A stretch of DNA of 64,000 nt from Hybos culiciformis (Eukaryota; Arthropoda; Insecta; Diptera; Hybotidae): the NCBI GenBank assembly GCA_964007475.1, contig OZ023273.1, positions 78,989,830 through 79,053,829 on the forward strand, in the 5' to 3' direction. Positions within the stretch are counted from its first letter, which is position 1; every line of letters begins with the position of its first letter. A program made the position numbers and the translations under genes. Below, piece after piece: positions 1 to 11,221 of the stretch. The notes under the pieces are model-generated. The model was not told the origin of the DNA. It saw only the letters and a program-made list of their open reading frames with translations, and did not search any database.

Positions 1-493
1 GACTAGTGATTCACCGATGAAAAAGTATTTCTATTTTGGAAATTGATTACACGCATTTGGTGAACAAATATTAAAAGTATATGCAAATAATTACAAGCAG
101 CTGATGTCTTATTAACATTATGCTAATTAATGTTGCCGTTCTCCCTTTACGAAGTTTTTTAATTATTGTCCTGTGTGGAGGGTACCCGAGACTTATGGAA
201 CGTAATATTAATCTTATTTGTTTCATTAGACTTTATTGCATATACGTGACGCACCCAAGTAACATTTTAGTCTCAGTTTTTTTTGTTATACGTCCTAAAT
301 AACTTTATAATGGAATAATAGTGGGTTCGGCCAAAGAAAGATCTTTTTCTGCCACTTATTAGAATTTTTATCAAACAAGTTTTGCTTATTAAATGTCGAA
401 ATTAATGATGTTATAAGAACGTATAACAAAATCATGAAAAAAAAAATTATTAAACTAAATTGTATCCGAAATCGGCATTAAACATCAACTTAG

Positions 494-735
494 ATTATTA
501 AAATCATAAATTTAGGATATTACTAGTATATATGTTGGTTTGTGAGCTGGGATGTGTTTGTTTGTTTGTGTTGGCTTAATAAATTAGAACATTTAGCTTT
601 GTTAGACGTTCGAAAAAGAACAGTATTAATACTATATGTATGTATTTGGATTATTAAATGCATAATTTTAGGATATTACTAGTATATGTTGGTTTGTGAG
701 CCGGGATGTGTTTTTATGTTTATATTGGTTTGTTA
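494..735. repeat. Direct duplication of about 80 bp
   Basis: A segment starting near 494 and running through TTAGGATATTACTAGTATAT and TTGGTTTGTGAGC recurs from about 649 with small changes, an offset of about 155 bp. I see no gene in 1-1350. The short ORF at 120-302 has no recognisable domain and is not called. Confidence 0.6.
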
Positions 736-1354
736 CATAAGAACAAAGAAAATTAATTATTAAGAAGGGAAACGATCGAAGAGTTTTTTTTAAGGCTAAA
801 ATTTTTTGTTTGTATTGGTAATTCATATTTTTTTTTTATAAATTCATTCAGGGATGTAGTTAAAAAAAATGAAAATTTTTAAAACAATAACATAATATAT
901 GTTCAAGTAATAAAGTAAATGGATTATGAAGTATCCCACATTTCGGTTTAAATTTTTTTGGACTTGTTGAGTCATAACAAGCGAACACCACCCAAATTTT
1001 TTTTTCAGATTTTTTCAATCAAAAATATTCGCTTAACCACCAATTTCCATCGAAATCAAATTTCATACTGCAGTTCGAATTCTTGAACTCAATAAAGGGC
1101 TAAATTAAACATTTTGTTCAATCGACGTAATATATATTAACTCTACGTGTCTTGAAAACATCGAAAGTAAAGCAACAAGTTATTTTATAAATTCAAAATA
1201 GACAAAATTTTATTTCTATTTTCTTTTATTTTAATTTCCCTATTTTTTTTATTTGATCATTTAGTATTTATAATAAAATTTGTACAATATGTAATAAATT
1301 CTACATCTTATGAAAAGATTTATTAAATATTTTGTATTTAAAATTTTACAGCAC

Positions 1355-2210
1355 TCATATGTATCTACAGTCAATAATTTTTCGTAGTTTTTCATTTATA
1401 AAAGTTTCTGTTAATAAGAGCTCAAAATTTTGAGTAAACATTTTTTGAAGATTTTCAATATATTTAATAAAACTCGGAGGTGGGGAGGTTAAATGGCATT
1501 TTTCATACATTTTAAAATTGATAAAATTATAGTTTTTATTTTCGTCGTGTTCTATTTGTACATCACATTGTTGTCCTTGATGGCATTTTTTAAATAAATA
1601 TCCTGCAAAGTAATGGAACGCATTATTTTCTCCGACGTCTAAATTTTTTTCATCGCGAGTAAAATTAAGTTTAAAATATTTGGTTTTTGGTTCTATGGTT
1701 GATGCTGATAATAATGTGAGATTCAAAGGTTTCAATTCAAAATTACTTTCAATTTGGCAATTAGCGTTTTTGACTATTTCGAAATATTTCAGTGAAAATA
1801 TTTTTTTGAATGCTCTGGAAAATTGAACAGGTGTTGGATGAACATTGTTTCCACCTTGCTTTCTGACTGTCGCAAAATAATTTTCTAGGCAGTCTTGGTT
1901 CAAACGTCTGGTATAGATAATTTTAAAGCCATCTTCAGACAAACGGGTCCAAATTTTTTTGATTGATTGAATTGTTATTAAAAAAGCATTAAAGCAATGG
2001 ACAGTATTGATATTTTTTTTTTTATTTTGATTTAAAATCTTTATTGAAGTTACAAAATCTATCACAAAAGAAATTTGAAATTTGTTGCCAACAAATGCTC
2101 TTCTATGTATTTTGGCTGTTGAAGATGTAGATGAATTCAACATATCGAATAAATTATCATAATTTTTGAGAAAATTAGCAGTTTCACAGGCACATTTATC
2201 AATTTCATTC
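1355..2210 (-). pseudogene. P-element/THAP9-like transposase, C-terminal part
   Basis: This is the C-terminal half of a P-element-type DNA transposase, the enzyme that cuts and pastes the element. The key motif is NQDCLENYFATVRKQGG, about residues 82-98 of the 262-residue ORF (1355-2143). Its Glu (E87) sits where the last catalytic acidic residue of the split RNase H-like fold lies in THAP9 and P transposases. The frame stays open upstream to about 2210, where it should join the next ORF (2209-3147) but is one base out of phase. The break is therefore one frameshift, not an intron. A poly-lysine/asparagine stretch near residues 38-45 is probably a degenerate insertion-domain loop. It is a relic, and no intact ORF exists. 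Confidence 0.85.
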
Positions 2211-3147
2211 AGGCTTGCTTAATACCTCTGGAAACTGAAGCACTGAAAATCTGGCTAGCAAGTTTAACCCTCATTTTCTCAAAACTGGTTGGGTAGATAT
2301 GACTATATGTTATTTTTCCTGCCATTTTGAACTCCCTGTTCCTATCCCAATCGTAAAATTGTTTTACGTGCGACCATGATGCAGTTTTTTTCTCTAAATA
2401 TTGGATGTCGTATTTGAGAAGATTATTTCTTACGGATTTCAATAAATGTGGCGGATCAAATATGTAACATACTTCCAAATTATCAACTATAAATGTTGTG
2501 TCAGTTGTAGATAGTAATTTTTGTAGAGCTCGAAAGTTGGATCCTTGATCTAAAATTACTGCTACAGTTTTGATCCCCACTTCTGCTAATTTTCTGATTG
2601 AACTACGAACTAACTTTTCTAACTTGAAAGCTGCACAGGTTGAATTTTGGAAAACATAGCCAAGTATATGTTTCCAATTACCTCTAGCCATTATAATAAG
2701 GGCACTTTTTGCAACTAATTTGTTACGAGATGTTCTGTCGTCTTGAAATCCGAAAATTGTGCTCTTTTTGTTGTCATAGAATAGATTAGCTTTAAGGGAC
2801 ATTTCATCAAAACATAAAACAGAATGTTTCGCCATATTACTCATTTCTTCTAACTTTAGAGCAAGCGCTTGAAAATATAAAGGTTGCAGTCCGGGACTTG
2901 ATGGCAAATTTTTAACGAAAGATGTCAAAGTTCGATAAGTTGGTAATTTAATTATACTTGCTAAAAATCTGTACGCCATAGGAGACAAAAAATAAAGAAT
3001 TAAAGCAAATTGCTTTGTTTCAAGAGAATATCGTCGATTGGTTGGGTAAATATTTTTATTTTGTAAATGATCTTCTAAAGTATGGGCTATTTCAGCTGTT
3101 AAAAAATCATGAAGGGCTTTAATAAACTTTTTACGTTTATTGTTCAT
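2209..3147 (-). pseudogene. P-element/THAP9-like transposase, central catalytic part
   Basis: A 312-residue open stretch matching the core of THAP9/P-element transposases. FDEMSLKANLF (D114) and ILDQGSNF (D200) fit the two catalytic Asp positions of the RNase H-like fold, and IFDPPHLLKSVRNNL (229-243) is a family hallmark between them and the GTP-binding insertion. It ends at a TGA (2209-2211) caused by a one-base frameshift, and the homologous sequence continues in the neighbouring frame into 1355-2210. Its ATG is only the first Met after a second frame change near 3137-3147. The true N-terminus (coiled coil, THAP zinc finger) lies further upstream on the minus strand. I am confident of the family. 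I cannot tell whether it is a transposon copy or a domesticated gene, but the broken frames favour a dead copy. Confidence 0.88.
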
Positions 3148-3660
3148 CTGACGTCAGTTTCTTGATAATAATTTCTTGTTGTCTTATCTGTTTTTGTAAA
3201 TTATTGATTTCAGTACGCATTTTTTGTTTTCTCGGCGAACTATGTGAAATATTGGTCTCAGTTTGAGCACTTTTGCTAGTGGTGAATCGAAAAATCAAAA
3301 ATATATTGTATGTTCTATTTTACGTTTTCAAAATAAGTCCCCAGCGTAGGAAGTAAAATGGGGTTTTCATTCATATCGGTGGCATCCGGAGTTTCAGATT
3401 CTTGAATATTATTTATTGTTGAAGAATATGAAGTCTAAAAAGCAAAGAATTAATTCGTTAAAAAATAAAAAATAAATAATATATACAGTTTCATTTTTAA
3501 CAATATCAGCTCCCTCAATAGATTGAATTCTCGTCTTTGCCTGCAACCATGTCTGGGCAAAAATGTGTTTCACAAATACCAAGATTGTCTATTTTTTCGG
3601 GTAAGGTCAAACCTTTTTATAGATTTAAACCAGGAAATTAATCTAAAAAATAATAAGAAG
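3148..3660 (-). pseudogene. N-terminal exons of the P/THAP9-like gene (THAP remnant, coiled coil)
   Basis: Three pieces continue the transposase upstream. Near 3150-3290 an open frame contains SPRKQKMRTEINNLQKQI, a Lys/Gln-rich coiled coil in the usual place before the catalytic domain, in a different frame from 2209-3147. Near 3310-3440 an open Ser/Thr/Asn-rich exon is preceded by a pyrimidine tract and AG (TTTGCTTTTTAG), which is a plausible 3' splice site. Near 3490-3660 the reading WFKSIKRFDLT, then after a frame change GICETHF, matches the second half of a THAP zinc finger, where C-x2-H-F supplies the last ligands. The N-terminal CxxC half is not visible. This reading rests on small motifs and is moderately sure. 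Confidence 0.55.
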
Positions 3661-3983
3661 GTATAACAAAAAAATCCATCTATCAAATTAATTTTTTTAA
3701 ATCATATAATTATTTTTGTAATTACCGATTTTTGCATTTCGGCAGATTAAAATTTTTTTTGTTTTTTGCCTCGCATCCCGTGACCACACATTTAAGTTTT
3801 CGAGGTATTTTTACTCACAAAATTATTTATTTACTTATTTCTTTTTGTTAATATATTTTATTTTTTTAAATATTATTGAATTTTTTTTTTTTTTAAACCA
3901 ACTGACACAAAACGGAACTCGTTACACTTTAATCTAACATAACGAAATTGACACAACCCTATTTGTTTATTTTATTTTACATT

Positions 3984-4037
3984 TTGATGACGCGTTTAAA
4001 TCCCAAAATATAGTTTGATGACGCGTTTAAATCCCAA
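3984..4037. repeat. Two-copy 31-bp tandem repeat
   Basis: GATGACGCGTTTAAATCCCAA appears at 3986 and again at 4017. The rest of 3661-4460 is A+T-rich with no recognised gene. The 64-residue ORF at 4131-4325 is Lys/Arg- and Ile-rich and shows no domain, so I do not call it. Confidence 0.7.
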
Positions 4038-4460
4038 TTCTTCATATGAAATTAAAACAAAAAAAAAACATTCTATCCTTGTCTAAAATTATTTTTATTC
4101 TGCGTTTCACTTCTTAATACTTAATTTTCTTTGATAAGAATCTGTTGCTTTGTTAAAGGTTCGAAAAAGGGTACTATTAGAACAATACGCATAAAAAACG
4201 CACAAAACAAAAAAAGTGTGCGCATGTTGACATGGATTCTTTTGTGGCTTACTGCAGTAGTAGAAAACAACAAGCTTCGTAGAATAGTTTTAATTTTTAT
4301 ATTAAATGTAACATTAAAAATTTAAAACTTTTTAAATTCTTTTTCTTTATCCTGCAATTTAAAAGGATATAAAACATGAATAAACAATTTAGTGTATAAT
4401 ACAAATTTCATAAAACTAGTTACAAGATGTTAAAATATTTCAAATAACTGAGCTAATGTT

Positions 4461-4792
4461 GGAACATGGACATTTGTCCGCGTTTTTTTGTGGGCGGATT
4501 AATAACATTTAGCAAAATGACATTTGTCACCGATTTTTTTGTGCACGGACAAGTAACATTTTGCGATTTATAACATAAAAACTCCAAAGAACTCGTGCTC
4601 CACGGCATTTTTCCTTCTACTGCGCCCTAATTTTTGTTTAAAGGAGAAACCCCCTACCCCAGGGGTTTCTTGTTAATTAAAAAAAAATAGGGAGCAGTAG
4701 ACGAAAAAATCCCCTTCCCGAAAGAATCGCGTGCTTTAGCCGCGCATTAAAAAATCGCGGACAAATGTCCCTCGGAAAAATGTCCATCCCCC
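4461..4792. mobile_element. Short inverted-repeat element with iterated end motif
   Basis: The two ends are inverted copies of each other around GGACATTTGTCCGCG (4468-4482 and, reversed, near 4756-4770). The right end read inward starts GGGGGATGGACATTT. Variants of ACATTTGTC...CCG(A)TTTTTTTGTG recur inside the left end (near 4468, 4530 and 4550), so the terminal motif is iterated. No ORF is present. I did not find a clean target-site duplication, so the limits are approximate. The GGGGGATGGA start also opens the element at 57000. Confidence 0.5.
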
Positions 4793-5465
4793 TTTTCTTT
4801 GATTTTACATTTTTTTTATTTTTCATTTTACAACATTGTACGATGACTATTTTTAAATCAAAAGTATACAGGACAAAAAAAAATTATCTTCGGGAACTAA
4901 ATTTTCAATAAAATTATTCCTATGTCCTCCATTAGAAAATTTATTTTTGTATGGAAATTTAATTTTTTTTTATTTAAAAATTTTTTAGAAGCGCTCATTA
5001 ATTTTGAACTGCACCTTAGGCACAAATACGATGATCCTAGTTGTACAAAGGAAAATTCATTTTACATTTTTTATAATATTGTAATATTTATTATTTACAA
5101 TAATATTTGTTATTCTAAAAAAATGTATTTGCCATATTATGCAAAAACACATGATAAAATTATTTACAAATATTAACACATAAACGTTTTATTATTATTA
5201 TTCTGTTTGCTTTATACACATTTTATATACATTATATACGCATACATTTAATTCTATTTTATTTTATTATCGGTGTTAAAATATGAAAACATGTATTACC
5301 ACATACAAAAACATAGTATACAGAAAAGAAATCTGTTAACCAGCGACAATTAGGTTTAGTAAAGCCTTATGAGTCTCTTAAGAACCCTTTACATTACCAT
5401 TTCTACCTTCTTATTCATCCAAATTAGTCTAGTAATTTTCGCCTTTTTTGAGTTTGTAAGTGCTT

Positions 5466-5950
5466 TTGCAACATTACAAGTCATCTATTAGAATGAATAA
5501 TCATTTTAGTAATGACTTCGAAATCCCTTACAAAGCTATTTTGTTTCTTGGGCAGTTTAAATTTCGTTTCTTTTCTCCTTGGCATAGATATTATAATTTT
5601 TTCGTCATAACCATTGTTTGATGCATTTTTTTTTATGATATCTACTTCATTTTTAAACTTTTTCTGGTTCAGAGGAATACTCAATAAACGATGAATCATT
5701 GAAAGGAAGACTGACAATTTGTGTTGAAAAGGATGTCCTGAAGAATTTGGAATATTATTATCGCTATACGTATCTTTCCTGTAAATCTCAAATTCATGTT
5801 TGTTAGTGGTGATGTCAATAGTCAAGTCTAAAAAATTTATTACTTTTTCATTTGTCCCGACATCCAATTGTCTTAAATTTCCTATCTAAACACAAAGGAC
5901 ATCGTCAACATATCTATGCCAGTACAACACATTGTTCATGGACATTTCAT
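5466..5950 (-). pseudogene. Penelope-like element reverse transcriptase, C-terminal fragment
   Basis: Minus-strand sequence near 5890-5945 reads VLYWHRYVDDVLCV, the RT catalytic motif (YVDD) in its Penelope-like context. It is followed after a short gap and stop by the 128-residue ORF at 5481-5867, which contains INFLDLTI, FEIYRKDTYSD, SSGHPFQHKLSVFLSMIHRL and NGYDE, in the order known for Penelope-like RT thumb regions. No GIY-YIG endonuclease follows. Between this and the N-terminal piece at 6072-6407 most of the RT fingers/palm is missing, so the copy carries a large internal deletion. Confidence 0.8.
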
Positions 5951-6071
5951 TTGTTTCACCCTGTACTATGGTATTATTACTTTTAAGATTTCTTTCAATT
6001 AGTCTTTTTTTTTTTTTTTCTGTGTGATGAATTTTTTGTGAATAAAGAGTTTTAAGTCTTCTCTAATTTTC

Positions 6072-6407
6072 TCAATAATCAATAATTTCAAATTCAATTG
6101 GATGTAATTTAAACAAGAGTTCCGAGTGTATAATTTTTAAGTAAAAACTTACATTATCTCGAATACTATACAGTTTTTTAACTTCAAGCTTAACCCAATC
6201 CTTCTCAGCTGTTAATTTAACCGATTTCGAAATACTAGATTTACCTTTTATTTTTACTTTAGCAAAATTAGGAATGACTTTATATTTTTTGTAAACTTTA
6301 TTAAACCAAAGATGTTGAATACACAGCTTTTTCTTTAACAATAATTTTTTATATGTATCGATTAAATTTGCACAACTAGCAGCTTTTAATTTATTTATAT
6401 TAAACAT
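6072..6407 (-). pseudogene. Penelope-like element ORF, N-terminal fragment
   Basis: A 111-residue open stretch, Lys-rich, with VIPNFAKVKIK (about residues 45-55) and IRDNVSFYLKIIHSELLFKLHPIEFE near its end. This looks like the region before the RT domain in insect Penelope-like elements, where a 'ViPkF' block precedes the polymerase. It lies directly upstream of the YVDD fragment (5466-5950) in the same orientation. The intervening bases still encode a Lys-rich run before the deletion joint. Recognition rests on remembered family pattern, not a search. Confidence 0.55.
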
Positions 6408-6409
6408 GG

Positions 6410-7272
6410 ATATTTCTTGGTGGTATTTAATTTATACTATAAAATTTTTGAAGTGAAACTTCTTTAGAGGCATTGTGATTGAGAGTGAAAAAAATGTAAG
6501 TGTCAAAAATGTAACGATTATTGTCAAAAATGCCTCGATTATTGTCAAAAAAAAAGCAAAAAAAAAAGAAAAAAGAAAAAATTTATGTGTCAGCTGATGA
6601 TAAAACCGGCAGCCGCTAGCGCAATAAGCTACTCTATATTGGCTCAGAATTAAGTCGAAAATACTATTTTTTTTTCGATTGCAAGGGAAATTTATTTAAA
6701 CAATAATAAAAAAAATATTTCATTTATTAATTATTAGTGCTAATTTTTAAAAAGTTTTTGGAATACATAATATGTATTCTGAATAAAAATGTTCCACATG
6801 CACCTATTTTGTAGATAATTTATTTTTGATATTCATTTTTCTTGATGTAACTTTTTTTAGTTTGTTAGTGTAATTTATTTTTGACATTAAATTACACTAA
6901 TAAAATGCAGGAGGAATATTTTTATTACAATTACTTTTCGGAAGAAATACTCTTGTCAAATTTTGCAGGCATTTTGAAAATGCTCTTTTAACTAAAACAA
7001 ATTTTTTTTTTTAAGTAATTTGTAATTGAGTTGTTAGTATAAATTATTTTTGCCAATTAATTCCATGAAATTTTTTCTATGAAATTCATTGAAATTTTTC
7101 AGGCATATTTAAAAATTTATTTTAGGTTAAACTTTTCGGGCAACAAAAAGAAAACATGATTTAAGCCACGTTGCTGTTTTTTCATACATTATTGTCGCTA
7201 ATAATATAGCTGTAACCGCAATTATGTTTACAGCTTAAAATATAGTAGAAATCATCTGGCAATCAGTGTTGC
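6410..7272. other. A+T-rich stretch without recognised gene
   Basis: This stretch holds homopolymer runs and short direct repeats (for example TGTCAAAAATG near 6496-6545). No ORF with a recognisable domain is present. Confidence 0.5.
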
Positions 7273-8096
7273 CATGCAGTTAGGGCATCCAATACCGGTA
7301 AACGGTAAACCGGTTAACCGGTTTTACCGGCCAATATAGATTGATCGAGTTCCCGGTAATTTTTTTAATTTATCGGTATTTCTCGAAAAATATTAATATA
7401 GTATAGTTGCTAAAGGAGTAACTATATTTGGATATAAATATTATCATTGTAGTACCGAAAACAAAAGCTGCAGATGTAGCTCTGGTCGTCTAAAAAAGTA
7501 AAAATATTTGCTAAAGTAAACATACTTGCTAAGACTTTTAAAAGGCTATATTAATCTTGAAATCTTGTTTTCGGTACTACACACAAAAAAATCACCAAAC
7601 GAGAAGACAATGACATAATATTAATAGAGGAATCCCACTTACTCACTTTTTTTTCTATATTTGAGGAAATTATTCTTACCTCGCTTTACCTCATTTTCTC
7701 AAATGTTTGTGAGTGAGTAAGTTAGAAATGAGGATTAAAAGACCGGTTCTCGAATATTTTTATGTCGTAGGTATAATGAAGGGAACAACCCAATTCTGGA
7801 ATTGATTCATTTCAAGAACTTTAATAGTAGATTATTGTATATGTAAACTAAATTTGTTATTAATTAAGAGTTCTGTATACACAAAAATACATTGACACGA
7901 GTCAATACTTATATCACGAGACCGAAGGTCGAGTGATATAAATTGACAAGTGTCAATGTATTTTTGTGTAAATACAGAACGAGTTGTATAACAAATTTTG
8001 TTTACATATCCAATATACTGTTTTAATGCCTAGGGGAGAGGTAGTTGCAAAGAGAGAATATTTTTTCTTCTCATTTTTTCTCTTTTTTTTTTTTTT

Positions 8097-8626
8097 ATTT
8101 GGCTGTATTGAAATATTGTGAGAGATATTATGTTTGTTTAGGTATTACGTAATATTCAAAACGAAACATCTAAATGATTTCATTATTTACGCTGATGCAT
8201 CTAAATTTTTTCATTATATACGCTGATGCATCTAAATTTTTTCATTATTTACGCAGATGCATCTAAATGATTGCATGTGTATTGACGCATATAATACTCC
8301 ATTTAGTGATCTAAATTCTATAGCACTAAATAGAACATAACGATCCCCAACGCATTAAATTATTTTAATGCGTTGGGGATCGTTATGTTGTATTTAGTGC
8401 TATAGAATTTAGATCACTAAATGAAGTATTATATGCGTCAATACACATGCAATCATTTAGATGCATCTGCGTAAATAATGAAAAATTTTAGATGCATCAG
8501 CGTATATAATGAAAAAATTTAGATGCATCAGCGTAAATAATGAAATCATTTAGATGTTTCGTATTGAATATTACGTAATACCTAAACAAACATAATATCT
8601 CTCACAATATTTCAATACAGCCAAAT
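8097..8626. repeat. 530-bp near-perfect palindrome
   Basis: The sequence from ATTTGGCTGTATTG (8097) to CAATACAGCCAAAT (8626) is its own reverse complement with only scattered mismatches and no net indel. The centre falls in a TTAT loop at 8360-8363, flanked by AACGCATTAAA. Each arm also contains three short direct repeats of GATGCATCTAAAT spaced about 30 bp. A single strand could fold into a hairpin of about 263 bp. No ORF is present. Confidence 0.9.
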
Positions 8627-8811
8627 ACAAAAAAAAAACACGAAGCAGTCATAGAACTGCCTACAGAAGTTTATACTTAAAGATTTAAAATATGAAATAA
8701 CAGTGTCTACAAATGATAGGGTGCTGAGTACAAAATGTAAATTAAAATATTTTACCCTCTACCAAAAAAACGCACAACGCGGCTAAAGAAGTATAAACTT
8801 CAAAAAAATTT

Positions 8812-10160
8812 TCGTATATTTTGCTCCGGCACGACCTAACCGTAGCATCCCACCCAAAATTTTTTTTTCAGGTAATCTAAATTTCACCGGAGCTACCTAT
8901 TAAGAAAAAAAAATGTTCGTATATTTTGCTCCGGCACGACCTAACCGTAGCTCCCCACCCAACATTTTTTTTTCAGGTAATATTAATTTCACCGGAGCTA
9001 CCTATTTTGAAAAAATAATTTTTCGTATATTTTGCTCCGGCACGACCTAACCGTACCTCCCTGCCCAAAAATTTTTCTAAATTTTCTTAATTTCACCGGA
9101 GCTAACTATTTAAAAAAAAAAAATGTTCGTATATTTTGCTCCGGCACGACCTAACTGTAGCTCCCCACCCAAAATTTTTTTTCAGGTAATATTTATTTCA
9201 CCGGAGCTACCTATTTTGAAAAAAAAAAAAAATTTCGTATATTTTGCTCCGGCACGACCTAACCGTAGCTCCCCACCCAAAAATTTTTTTTCAGGTAATA
9301 TTAATTTCACCGGAGCTACCTATTTAAAAAAAAAAAATCGTATATTTTCCTGCGGCACGACCTAACCGTAGCTTCCCACCCAAAAAATTTTTTTCAGTTA
9401 ATATTAATTTCACCGGAGCTACCTATTTTGAAAAAAAAAAATTTTTCGTATATTTTGCGTCGGCACGACCTAACCGTACCTCCCTGCCCAAAAATTTTTC
9501 GGCTGGTAATCTTAATTTCACCGGAGGTAACTATTTAAAAAAAAAAAATGTTCGTATATTTTGCTCCGGCACGACCTAACCGTAGCTCCCCACCCAAAAT
9601 TTTTTTTCAAGTAATATTTATTTCACCGGAGCTACCTATTTTGAAAAAAAAAAAAAAATGTCGTATATTTTGCTCCGGCACGACCTAACCGTAGCTCCCC
9701 ACCCAAAAATTTTTTTTAAGGTAATATTATTTCACCGGAGCTACCTATTTTGAAAAAAAAATTTTTTTCGTATATTTTGCGTCGGCACGACCTAACCGTA
9801 CCTCCCTGCCCAAAAATTTTTCGGCTGGTAATCTTAATTTCACCGGAGCTACCTATTTAAAAAAAAAAAAATTTTTCGTATATTTTGCTCCGGCACGACC
9901 TAACCGTAGCTCTCCACCCAAAAATTTTTTTTCAGGTAATATTAATTTCACCGGAGCTACCCATTTTGAAAAAAAAAAATATATATTTTGCTCCGGCACG
10001 ACCTAACCGTAGCTTTTTCAGGTAATATCAATTTCACCGGAGCTACCTATTTAAAAAAAAAAAATTTTCGTATATTTTGCTCCGGCACGACCTAACCGTA
10101 GCTCCCCACCCAAAAATTTTTTTTCAGATAATATTAATTCACCGGAGCTACCTATTTTGA
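8812..10160. repeat. 13-copy satellite, unit about 100-110 bp
   Basis: TCGTATATTTTGCTCCGG, or a slight variant, starts near 8815, 8914, 9022, 9127, 9235, 9337, 9448, 9552, 9661, 9768, 9877, 9979 and 10068. Each unit then has CACGACCTAACCGTAGC, CCCACCCAAAA, a T-run, GGTAAT and TTTCACCGGAGCTACCTATT, and ends in an A-run. The GCTCCGG near the start and CCGGAGC near the end make every unit a potential hairpin. Variant units with CTCCCTGCCC recur about every fourth unit (near 9060, 9480, 9800), which suggests a higher-order repeat. The ORF at 9123-9365 is only a read-through of the satellite. Confidence 0.92.
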
Positions 10161-10166
10161 AAAAAA

Positions 10167-10425
10167 AATTTTGTTTTAAATAATTTGTAAACGAAAGATT
10201 TTTAAAATTAATTTGAATTTAAAATTTTCGCGCCAAATTATTTTGTTTTTATAAATAACAAATGATTATTGAACACCTAATTTAAAAAAAAAAAAAAAAA
10301 AATTAGTTTTAAATAATTTGTAAACGAAAAATTTTTAAAAAATAATTTGAATTTAAATTTGTCGCGCCAATTATTTTGTTTTTATAAATGACAAATGATT
10401 ATTGAGTGAACCACTAATTACTCAA
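10167..10425. repeat. Two-copy repeat of about 120 bp next to the satellite
   Basis: TTTTAAATAATTTGTAAACG starts near 10173 and again near 10308. Each copy continues through TCGCGCCAA, TTATTTTGTTTTTATAAAT and ACAAATGATTATTGA. Function unknown. Confidence 0.75.
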
Positions 10426-11221
10426 TTATATCATACAACGCGCCTAAAGAAGTATAAACTTAAAAAAAAATGAGAAAAAATGAGAAGAAAAAATATTCTC
10501 TCTTTGCAACTACTTCTCCCCTACGCATTAAAACAGTATATTGGATATGTAAACAAAATTTGTTATACAACTCGTTCTGTATTTACACAAAAATACATTG
10601 ACACTTGTCAATTTATATTCATCGACCTTCGGTCTCGTGATATAAGTATTGACTCGTGGCAATGTATTTTTGTGTAAACAGAACTCTTAATTAATAACAA
10701 ATTTAGTTTACATATACAATAATCTACTATTATTTAATTTTTTTTAATTTTTTGTTAATGGATTAAACTTTATATGATGTATTCTGATATTAAACTTTAT
10801 ATGATGTATATATGTATTTCTGTTTAAAAAAATTCAAACATTTATTTTCAGGTCTAATTATATGAAACTTTAAAAAAAAAATTCCGATAAATTACCGGTA
10901 AACCGGTTTTTCAGTAAAATATTTACCGTTTACCGGTAATGACAAATTTCGGTAATTTTGTATGCACTACATGCAGCCATAATTCTAGCCATTTTGAAAT
11001 AATTTAAAAGCCATTATGCCACTAAACTTTTTGATTTAAAGAAGTATTTTAGAATTTTTAAATGTTTTTCTCTCTAAGTAGTCGCTGGTTTTTAATATTT
11101 TTTTTTCAAATTTTTCTAAGCCGCCGAATTCCCCCAAAACAAGTTATTTTAAGTCGACTGGCCACAGCAGTCCAAGGACAAAAATCAACTAGTCGCCGTC
11201 GAAAAAATCGATTGGCGTCAT

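Larger units (their letters stand above)
7822..10732. repeat. Long inverted repeat, arms of about 265 bp, inside the hAT-like element
   Basis: The arm at about 7822-8085 begins TAATAGTAGATTATTG and contains ACATTGACACGAGTCAAT and GGGGAGAGGTAGTTGCAAAG. Its reverse complement occupies about 10466-10732 with few differences. This looks like an independent foldback-type element inserted in the hAT-like one. A TA could be its target duplication, but A+T-rich flanks make this unsafe. The two arms enclose the palindrome and the satellite. Confidence 0.75.
7281..10969. mobile_element. hAT-like non-autonomous element, 3.7 kb, composite
   Basis: The left end TAGGGCATCCAATACCGG (7281) and the right end read inward, TAGTGCATACAAAATTACCG (to 10969), form imperfect terminal inverted repeats. 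Both ends run into ACCGGTAAACGG and TTATCGG motifs. The flanks are CATGCAGT (7273-7280) and CATGCAGC (10970-10977), an 8-bp duplication with one mismatch, as expected for hAT. There is no transposase ORF. The interior is occupied by another long inverted repeat (7822-10732), a palindrome and a satellite, listed separately. Confidence 0.75.

Noticed and set aside
120..302. 60-residue ORF near the left edge
   Set aside because: No domain, signal or neighbour supports it, and length is as expected by chance.
8812..10160. CRISPR-like or protein-coding repeat
   Set aside because: The spacer positions are also repeated, A-runs vary in length and frames break. The ORF at 9123-9365 is incidental.
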